Assembly (NCBI GenBank): GCA_028709565.1
Contig: JAQVWU010000038.1
Location: 1 to 12,904, forward strand
Source: Eubacteriales bacterium
GTDB lineage: Bacteria > Bacillota > Clostridia > Oscillospirales > CAG-272
DNA: 12,904 nt
Direction of reading: 5' to 3'
In this document: positions 1-5,590 of the stretch, piece after piece
How positions within the stretch are numbered: position 1 is the stretch's first letter
Layout: every line of letters begins with the position of its first letter
Made by a program: the position numbers and the translations under genes
Notes under the pieces: model-generated
What the model saw: only the letters and a program-made list of their open reading frames with translations
Database searches by the model: none
What the model was told of the DNA's origin: nothing

Positions 1-2
1 CA

Positions 3-431
3 ATAAAAGACGGGCGTATGGGTTATGAGGAATAGGGTCCGTCGGGGGAAACGGCGATGCACTTTGTCCGCTCCCTGCTCACCGGGAAAACCACCCTCGA
101 GATGGCCAATGTCATAAACCGCGGATATATAGAAAATATCTCGGACGGCATTATTGTCGAAGTTCCCGTGTTTGTCGATTCCTTCGGATTACATCCCCAA
201 AAGATAGGCAGACTGCCCGACGGTATCGCCGCAAAATGCGAAGCGTTGGGGAGAGAATACGCACTGGCCGTGGAGGCTGCGGTGTCAGCCGACAAAAACC
301 TCGCGCTTCAGGCCATGCTCATGGACCCCATCGCCGCCCACTGCGATTATCCCGAACGACTGCTGGACGACCTGCTTGCCGCTTACAGAGGTAAAATACC
401 GGAAGCGTGGGACGGTCAAATCGGGCAATAA
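3..431 (+). pseudogene. C-terminal part of a GH4 glycosidase, frame interrupted by TAG
   Basis: This is the last ~140 codons of a glycoside hydrolase family 4 enzyme; the N-terminal NAD-binding domain lies outside the window. GH4 enzymes are cytoplasmic, NAD+- and Mn2+-dependent, and cleave alpha-galactosides, alpha-glucosides or alpha-galacturonides. The family's C-terminal signature is clear: NRGYIENISDG, VEVPVFVDSFGLHP, GRLPDGIAAKC, then ALAVEAAVSADKNLALQAML and DPIAAHC. The same frame upstream reads IKDGRMGYEE, TAG at 33-35, GPSGETAMHFVRSL. The sense on both sides is continuous, so the TAG sits where I recall GH4 proteins having Tyr (EEYG-like). A restart at ATG 57 would give 124 residues without a catalytic domain. 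I read it as a nonsense-mutated gene, a one-base sequencing error or, less likely, recoding. The substrate cannot be assigned. The gene ends in TAA just before a terminator. Confidence 0.72.
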
Positions 432-458
432 CGGATAATATACAGACAAAACATGCAT

Positions 459-496
459 ACGCGGGCTTCATTAAACGGAAGCCCGCGTTTTTATTT
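459..496 (+). terminator. Rho-independent terminator after the GH4 gene
   Basis: An 11-bp perfect stem pairs 459-469 with 478-488 (core GCGGGCTTC/GAAGCCCGC) around an 8-nt loop. It is followed by a T-rich tract, TTTTTATTT, at 488-496. It starts 28 bp after the GH4 stop and separates that gene from the next transcription unit. Confidence 0.9.
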
Positions 497-543
497 ATAC
501 ATATTGCCTTACATTATACTCCAAATTATAGCTGTTATTACTA

Positions 544-572
544 TTTACAACGATTGATTTACGGTATATAAT
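544..572 (+). promoter_or_regulatory. Sigma-A type promoter for the PL22-like gene
   Basis: The -35 box TTTACA (544-549) is followed by a 17-bp spacer and a perfect -10 TATAAT (567-572). Transcription would start near 579. That leaves only about 12 nt before the TTG at 591, so either the leader is very short or translation starts downstream (GTG 642 or ATG 657). Confidence 0.72.
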
Positions 573-590
573 ACAAATAAGGTCTGTGTT

Positions 591-1694
591 TTGAATCAAA
601 TTTGTAAATCAACGCCAAGTACATCGCATAAAGACAGGAAAGTGACGGTAATCATTATGTACAGAGATCCGCATACCGGCACCGAAATACGCAGAGTGAC
701 ATTTACGCCGGCCGTTCATCATCATCCGTATTTTCCGATCAATGCCTATGATAACGCAATGCGCAGGTTGTTTTACACGGAGCATATAAACAACCGCCCT
801 CAAATATTCTGTGAGATACGCAGGACCGGCGAACTCTGCCGGCTGACCGACGCAGACAATCTCAACGAATGGTCGGTCAACCCCTCGCATAACGGTGATT
901 ATGTCTATTTTACCGATAAAGACTGCGGTTACAGGGTACATATCGAAACCTGCCGGACCGAATTGATCGTCGATTTTAAAGCCGCGGCTTTCAGGAACGG
1001 CAGAGGGATTATCGCCGGAACCGGAACAACGGCGCTGTCCGCCGAAGACCGTTATTGGGCAGTAAAATATACCGTCGATGAGGATATATATCTGTCGATA
1101 ACCGATACTGAATGCAAAAAAACCGAAACCATAATGCAGATTGATAAATATGCGCATACACAGTTTTCGCCCGACGGCAATATTATTTATTGGATTGACA
1201 GCCTCACCGGCGATGTTTGGCAGATCAGACGGGACGGCTGCGAAACACGGAGACTGTTGATACGGGACAGAAGCAAAGGACAGATATTGCAGATAGCGTA
1301 TATATCCGGAACCGGTGAACTCGCGGTGGTCAGTCATAACACCGGCATCACCGCTATTAATACCCAAAACGGCTCGGTCCGGTGCGTCAACAATCTTGCG
1401 GCTTGTCAGTCGGTCTGCTCCCCTGACGGAAGGATAGCCGCAGCCTGCACGTGCTTACCCGATGCGGGCATATATCTTTTTAATCCCCGTATGACAAACG
1501 GAAAGTTATATAAATTATGCGGACCGGATCTGTTCAACACCAGAAATCAACCTCTCCCCCCTGTCCCGGCCGCCGGCTTTGTGCCTCCCGCCATCTCTCC
1601 CGATTGCCGTTATGTAGTCTTTACCTCGGATAAAAGCGGTTATCCGCAGGTATATGAGGCGCAAATCCCGGATAATATATACCGTCTTGTGTGA
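591..1694 (+). CDS. PL22 oligogalacturonate lyase-like beta-propeller protein
   Basis: A cytoplasmic protein of up to 367 residues, with no signal peptide or membrane segment. It resembles the oligogalacturonate lyase family (PL22), seven-bladed propellers that act on unsaturated pectin oligomers. Visible features are an N-terminal YRDPHTGTEIRRVTF (24-38), HHHPYF (43-48), and propeller-blade signatures SPDGNIIYWIDS (193-204), SPDG (277-280) and SPDCRYVVFTSDKSG (336-350). In characterised PL22 enzymes, a Gln-x-x-His-x-His just before the last SPD helps bind the metal. Here that stretch reads AAGFVPPAI (327-335), so the ligands look lost and lyase activity is doubtful. A TolB-like or regulatory propeller is an alternative. 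The TTG at 591 has AAGG at 579-582, 8 nt upstream. GTG 642 and ATG 657 are in frame but have poor ribosome sites. The gene is monocistronic: its own promoter precedes it and 273 bp of non-coding DNA follow. Confidence 0.65.
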   Translation: MNQICKSTPSTSHKDRKVTVIIMYRDPHTGTEIRRVTFTPAVHHHPYFPINAYDNAMRRLFYTEHINNRPQIFCEIRRTGELCRLTDADNLNEWSVNPSHNGDYVYFTDKDCGYRVHIETCRTELIVDFKAAAFRNGRGIIAGTGTTALSAEDRYWAVKYTVDEDIYLSITDTECKKTETIMQIDKYAHTQFSPDGNIIYWIDSLTGDVWQIRRDGCETRRLLIRDRSKGQILQIAYISGTGELAVVSHNTGITAINTQNGSVRCVNNLAACQSVCSPDGRIAAACTCLPDAGIYLFNPRMTNGKLYKLCGPDLFNTRNQPLPPVPAAGFVPPAISPDCRYVVFTSDKSGYPQVYEAQIPDNIYRLV

Positions 1695-1815
1695 TATTGC
1701 GATATAAAAACATGCGATATTGATTATCTATAATTCGTTATCATATCATAGCTTTGTTCGTTATTTCGTCTTAATATATCAGAAATATTTTATTACCGGT
1801 CTCGGGCAATATATA

Positions 1816-1832
1816 GTTAACACATTATTAAC
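1816..1832. promoter_or_regulatory. Possible operator, inverted repeat GTTAA-N7-TTAAC (upstream copy)
   Basis: The arms GTTAA (1816-1820) and TTAAC (1828-1832) are perfect inverted repeats separated by 7 nt. The copy lies about 20 bp upstream of the candidate -10 box and has a partner of the same geometry 62 bp downstream. The arms match the core of Rex redox-repressor half-sites, but the canonical Rex spacer is 4 nt, so the regulator is not assigned. Confidence 0.35.
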
Positions 1833-1850
1833 ATTATTGGCGGATATTAC

Positions 1851-1859
1851 TGTTATAAT
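1851..1859 (+). promoter_or_regulatory. Candidate extended -10 promoter for the hydrogenase operon
   Basis: TGT followed by TATAAT (1854-1859) forms an extended -10 element about 110 bp before the operon's first ATG. No good -35 box is present at 16-18 bp; TTAACA (1828-1833) is 20 bp away. The extended -10 and the position support it, but the missing -35 keeps confidence moderate. Confidence 0.45.
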
Positions 1860-1877
1860 TAAAGATGTTATACCGTT

Positions 1878-1894
1878 GTTAATCATATATTAAC
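1878..1894. promoter_or_regulatory. Possible operator, inverted repeat GTTAA-N7-TTAAC (downstream copy)
   Basis: GTTAA (1878-1882) and TTAAC (1890-1894) flank a 7-nt spacer, and the left arm extends to TTGTTAA (1876-1882). It sits about 18 bp after the candidate -10, just downstream of the predicted start of transcription, where a bound repressor would block the polymerase. Chance occurrence in AT-rich DNA cannot be excluded. Confidence 0.35.
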
Positions 1895-1967
1895 CGATTT
1901 ACAGCGATTATTCTACAAGTTTTTCATTGATCGCAAGAGCGAAATTTTTAATTTTCGGAGGTCAGTC

Positions 1968-2465
1968 ATGAACAGCGAACCCGCAAAATGTGAACACTGC
2001 ACTAAAGACCAAAAGCAAAAATTCGATGAAATTGCGAATATCATTGACCTTTACAAGGGTAAGGAAGGCAGCCTGATTCAGATACTCCACCTTGCGCAGG
2101 AAATTTACGGCTATCTGCCTCTTGAACTGCAGAAAATAATCGCACATTCATTGAACATCCCTCTTTCCGAAGTATCGGGAGTCATCTCATTTTACTCCTT
2201 CTTTTCAACGGTGCCGCGGGGTGAACACACTATAAGGGTGTGCCTCGGTACCGCGTGTTATGTAAGGGGCGGTAAAAAGCTTGTGGAACGTCTGCAGGAA
2301 TTGTTAAAAATCCAAATCGGTCAGACAACGGAGAACGGAAAATTCACCTTTGAAATTGCGCGGTGCATCGGCGCATGCGGACTCGCTCCGGCAATGATGA
2401 TCGATGACACGGTGTATAAGCAGGTAAATGTTAACAAACTGGAATCCATCTTATCAAAATATTAA
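1968..2465 (+). CDS. hydC: NuoE-like [2Fe-2S] subunit of [FeFe] hydrogenase complex (HydC)
   Basis: A 165-residue homologue of the complex I 24-kDa subunit NuoE and of HydC of trimeric NAD-linked [FeFe] hydrogenases, close to the family's usual length. It has an N-terminal helical bundle (about 15-75) and a thioredoxin-like domain carrying one [2Fe-2S] cluster. The ligands are C92 and C97 (VCLGTACYVRGG) and C133 and C137 (ARCIGACGLAPAM). Known role of the family: it sits beside the FMN/NADH subunit and takes part in electron transfer in the soluble cytoplasmic complex. The ATG at 1968 is fixed by GGAGGT at 1957-1962. An extra CxxC (C8, C11) at the N terminus is not a standard ligand motif and may be incidental. 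It is the first gene of a three-gene operon and ends 19 bp before the hydB start. Confidence 0.93.
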   Translation: MNSEPAKCEHCTKDQKQKFDEIANIIDLYKGKEGSLIQILHLAQEIYGYLPLELQKIIAHSLNIPLSEVSGVISFYSFFSTVPRGEHTIRVCLGTACYVRGGKKLVERLQELLKIQIGQTTENGKFTFEIARCIGACGLAPAMMIDDTVYKQVNVNKLESILSKY

Positions 2466-2470
2466 GATTC

Positions 2471-2477
2471 GGGAGGT
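2471..2477 (+). promoter_or_regulatory. Ribosome binding site that fixes the hydB start
   Basis: GGGAGGT lies 7 nt before ATG 2485. The frame is open back to ATG 2428 inside hydC, but that codon lacks a comparable site, so 2485 is the better start. Confidence 0.85.
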
Positions 2478-2484
2478 GAAAATA

Positions 2485-5400
2485 ATGAGTCCTGAAAAGA
2501 TTAAAAACATTGCCGATCTCAAACAGATCAAACAGAATTATATCGAACGTATTGCCGCGTATAAATATCAGGTATTGGTTTGCAGCGGTGCCGGATGCGT
2601 TTCTTCCGATTGCGCCGACGTTAAAAACGCTATTGATGAGGAAATTGCCTTAAATAATCTGCGGGATAAGGTCATTGTATATGAAACCGGTTGTATGGGC
2701 ACATGTGCGGTAGGACCCGTTGTATTGATTTTACCCGAGAGAATCTTTTATACAAATCTGACTCCGGCATCGGCTCGGGATGTAATACGGAGTCATATTG
2801 TCGAAGGCAAAATATTAACGGAACATACATTTTACGATTACTCTCTGCGTCAGCATGTACCTAAGATAGATGATATCGACTTTTTCCGTGAACAGGTCCG
2901 TATCGCCCTGAGAAACTGCGGACTGATGGAATACGGCAGTCTTGACGCTTACATAGCCAGAGACGGATACATGGCGGCCGCACAGGCGCTCCTCGAGCAA
3001 AGCAGCAGTGACGTAATCAACGAAATTAAAAAGTCCGGTCTGAGAGGCCGGGGCGGCGCCGGATTCCCGACGGGTGTAAAATGGGAATCGGGGCGCAATG
3101 CCGTCGGCGATTTTAAGTTTCTTGTCTGCAACGCCGATGAAGGTGACCCCGGAGCATTCATGGACAGAACCGTCATTGAAGGCGACCCGCACACCGTAAT
3201 AGAAGGTATGATAATCGGTGCTTACGCCATCGGCGCGGATACGGGTTATGTTTATGTAAGAGCCGAATATCCCATAGCGGTCGAACGGCTGACAGCGGCG
3301 ATAGAACAGGCGCGCGGGAGCGGATTGTTGGGCAGTAACCTTTTCGGTTCCGATTTCTCCTTTGACATTGAAATCCGCATAGGCGCGGGTGCCTTTGTCT
3401 GCGGGGAGGAAACGGCACTCATGTCTTCCATTGAAGGGGACAGGGGAGAACCCAGGCAGAAACCTCCCTTCCCTTTTCAAAAGGGACTCTTCGGTAAACC
3501 TACTATTATAAACAACGTCGAAACCTTTGCCGCTGTTCCGGCGATAATGCTAAAGGGCAGCGAATGGTTCTCGCAATACGGAACCGCTTCCGCCAAGGGC
3601 ACCAAGGTGTTTTCGCTTGCGGGCAATATAACCAATACGGGCATTATCGAGGTGCCCATCGGCACGCCTCTGGGCGACATCCTGTTTAATATCGGCGGGG
3701 GCATGCAGAGCAGAAAGAAGTTCAAAGCTGCCCAGATTGGCGGTCCTTCGGGAGGTTGTGTAACGCCGGACAACCTTAATGTCTCCACCGATTACGAATC
3801 GCTGACAAGACTCGGCGCCATTATGGGTTCAGGCGGTCTCATAGCGATGAACGAGGATACGTGCATGGTGGACACGGCGCGTTTCTTTATGGATTTTATC
3901 CAGGATGAATCCTGCGGTAAATGCGTCTCGTGCCGCATCGGGACCAAGAGAATGCTTGAAATACTCGAGCGGATTACACAGGGCCGGGGACAGCAGGGAG
4001 ATATCGAACTGCTGGAGGAACTCGGCAGCGCCATACAGGAGACGGCGATGTGCGGTCTGGGACAGACGGCGCCCAATCCCGTTCTGAGCGCCATCCGCAA
4101 CTTCCGTGACGAATTTGAGGAACATATCAAAGACAAACACTGCCGCGCCGGTATCTGTTCGGATTTATTTATCTCACCGTGCGAAAATACCTGCCCCTCA
4201 AACATCAATATCCCGGGGTATCTCGCTCTGGTCGCGGACGGCCGCTTTATCGACGCGTATAATCTTATCAGGCAGGAAAATCCCTTCCCCGCGGTTTGCG
4301 GACGCATCTGCACCCATCCCTGCGAATTTAAATGCCGGCGCAGTTCGGTAGACGAAGCCGTAGCTATCTGTGAACTCAAGCGTTTTGTAGCCGACTACGC
4401 CCATAAAAACGAAACACCCGTTCACGAAGACGTCGTGTTTTCAAAGAATGGCAAGAGCGTGGCCGTTATAGGTGCCGGCGCCGCCGGACTCACCTGCGGT
4501 TATTATCTTGTCCGTTTGGGTTATACCGTTGACGTATTCGAAGCTCATCCGGTCGCCGGCGGCGTGCTGGCCATCGGCATTCCGGAATACAGACTGCCTA
4601 AAAAGGTGCTGGAGCATGAAATCGCACTCATCGAGCAGGCCGGTGTCAATATTAAACTGAACAGTGAAGTTGGCAAGGACATCAGCTTCAGCGATCTCAA
4701 GGCAAAATATGACGCCGTGTTCGTCGCCACCGGAACGCAATTCCCTCAGAAAATCAATATACCGGGCGAAAACCTGCCCGGGGTGCTGCACGGCATTAAC
4801 TTCCTCAAAGACGTCAATCTGCATCGCAATGTCAAGCTCGGTAAAACGGTTGCCGTTATCGGCGGAGGCAATACCGCCATCGACTCGGCCCGTACAGCTT
4901 TAAGGCTGGGTGCCGAAAGGGTAATCGTATTATATCGCCGCACGATTGACGTTATGCCCGCTTATGTTTCCGAAATCCATGAAGCAATAGCGGAGGGCGT
5001 GGAAATTATGGAACTTGTCGCCCCGCTAAGCTTTATTGCCGGTCCGAAGGGTTCGGTCGCGAAGGTCGAATGCGCAAAAATGAGGCTAGCCGAATTTGAC
5101 AAGGGCGGAAGGCGCATATCGGTTCAGAAGGAAAACTCGGCATTTTATCTCGATGTGGATACCGTAATACCGGCGGTCAGCCAGTATTCGGACCTGCCCT
5201 TCATTAAAAAAGATGAAATCGGCCTGACACCCTGGGGTACCTTCGTCATCGACAACGAAACCATGATGACCACGATGGAAGGTGTTTTTGCCGGTGGTGA
5301 CGTCGCCAGGGGACCGGATACGGTTATTCAGGCTATCGCCGACGGAAAGCAGGCCGCCGTTTCCATCGACAAATATCTCGGAGGCAAGGGCAAACTTAAC

Positions 5401-5586
5401 AAAGGGAAACCTATCGATATCCCCGACAAATTCGATCAGGATGAAATTGTCGCCCACGAACGCTTCCCGCTTGAAATGCTGCCGCCCGAGCGTCGGCGTA
5501 ACTGCTTCGATGAGGTTGTTCTGGGTTATCACAAATTAAACGCTATGGCTGAAGCAATGCGGTGTCTGCACTGCGATAAGAGGTAA
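2485..5586 (+). CDS. hydB: HydB/NuoF NADH:FMN subunit fused to GltD/NfnB-like NADPH oxidoreductase
   Basis: A 1033-residue fusion. Residues ~1-105 are a thioredoxin-like [2Fe-2S] domain (C33, C38, C70, C74). Residues ~130-530 form a NuoF module: GLRGRGGAGFPTG (185-197) and CNADEGDPGAF (215-225) bind FMN and NADH, followed by an SLBB domain and a [4Fe-4S] site CGKCVSC (C477, C480, C483) plus C523. HydB proteins normally end in a two-cluster ferredoxin domain. Here C553, C558, C566, C570 and C605, C609, C613, C617 form a GltD-type cysteine-rich domain instead. A complete GltD/NfnB oxidoreductase follows: FAD site GAGAAG (663-668), NADPH site GGGNTA (793-798) with YRR (R818, R819) for the 2'-phosphate, and GGD (D939) for FAD. 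The tail ends in RCLHC (C1027, C1030). Predicted role: exchange of electrons among NADH, NADPH and HydA. It resembles Stn-type transhydrogenases, as I recall them. The next start is 4 bp after its TAA. Confidence 0.93.
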   Translation: MSPEKIKNIADLKQIKQNYIERIAAYKYQVLVCSGAGCVSSDCADVKNAIDEEIALNNLRDKVIVYETGCMGTCAVGPVVLILPERIFYTNLTPASARDVIRSHIVEGKILTEHTFYDYSLRQHVPKIDDIDFFREQVRIALRNCGLMEYGSLDAYIARDGYMAAAQALLEQSSSDVINEIKKSGLRGRGGAGFPTGVKWESGRNAVGDFKFLVCNADEGDPGAFMDRTVIEGDPHTVIEGMIIGAYAIGADTGYVYVRAEYPIAVERLTAAIEQARGSGLLGSNLFGSDFSFDIEIRIGAGAFVCGEETALMSSIEGDRGEPRQKPPFPFQKGLFGKPTIINNVETFAAVPAIMLKGSEWFSQYGTASAKGTKVFSLAGNITNTGIIEVPIGTPLGDILFNIGGGMQSRKKFKAAQIGGPSGGCVTPDNLNVSTDYESLTRLGAIMGSGGLIAMNEDTCMVDTARFFMDFIQDESCGKCVSCRIGTKRMLEILERITQGRGQQGDIELLEELGSAIQETAMCGLGQTAPNPVLSAIRNFRDEFEEHIKDKHCRAGICSDLFISPCENTCPSNINIPGYLALVADGRFIDAYNLIRQENPFPAVCGRICTHPCEFKCRRSSVDEAVAICELKRFVADYAHKNETPVHEDVVFSKNGKSVAVIGAGAAGLTCGYYLVRLGYTVDVFEAHPVAGGVLAIGIPEYRLPKKVLEHEIALIEQAGVNIKLNSEVGKDISFSDLKAKYDAVFVATGTQFPQKINIPGENLPGVLHGINFLKDVNLHRNVKLGKTVAVIGGGNTAIDSARTALRLGAERVIVLYRRTIDVMPAYVSEIHEAIAEGVEIMELVAPLSFIAGPKGSVAKVECAKMRLAEFDKGGRRISVQKENSAFYLDVDTVIPAVSQYSDLPFIKKDEIGLTPWGTFVIDNETMMTTMEGVFAGGDVARGPDTVIQAIADGKQAAVSIDKYLGGKGKLNKGKPIDIPDKFDQDEIVAHERFPLEMLPPERRRNCFDEVVLGYHKLNAMAEAMRCLHCDKR
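5579..5583 (+). promoter_or_regulatory. Ribosome binding site that fixes the hydA start
   Basis: AGAGG lies 7 nt before ATG 5591 and overlaps the last codons of hydB. The in-frame GTG at 5588 is only 4 nt away, so ATG 5591 is preferred. The overlap suggests translational coupling. Confidence 0.7.
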
Positions 5587-5590
5587 AGTG

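Larger units (their letters stand above)
1695..1967. other. AT-rich intergenic region upstream of the hydrogenase operon
   Basis: These 273 bp contain no supportable gene or RNA. The 5' part holds the 8-mer TGCGATAT twice (1698-1705, 1713-1720), with no convincing terminator hairpin for the upstream gene. The 3' part holds a candidate promoter at 1851-1859 and two GTTAA-N7-TTAAC inverted repeats, listed separately. The region ends in a strong ribosome site, GGAGGT (1957-1962), 5 nt before the first hydrogenase-operon ATG. Confidence 0.6.

Noticed and set aside
609..1367. A 252-codon minus-strand frame opposite the PL22-like gene
   Set aside because: It is antisense to a gene with clear family signatures, shows no recognisable domain and has an unusual composition, so it is a shadow frame. 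The other minus-strand frames in the window were rejected for the same reason.
1698..1720. Direct repeat of TGCGATAT as the start of a repeat array
   Set aside because: There are only two copies, 15 bp apart, in AT-rich DNA; there is no third unit and no spacer pattern.
1876..1894. A canonical Rex operator (TTGTTAA-N4-TTAACAA)
   Set aside because: The left arm TTGTTAA is perfect, but the right arm is only TTAAC followed by CG and the spacer is 7 nt, which changes the helical phase. It is reported only as an unassigned inverted repeat.
2428..2484. A longer start of the hydB fusion inside hydC
   Set aside because: There is no ribosome site at ATG 2428, whereas ATG 2485 has GGGAGGT at 7 nt, and the extra 19 residues have no family support.
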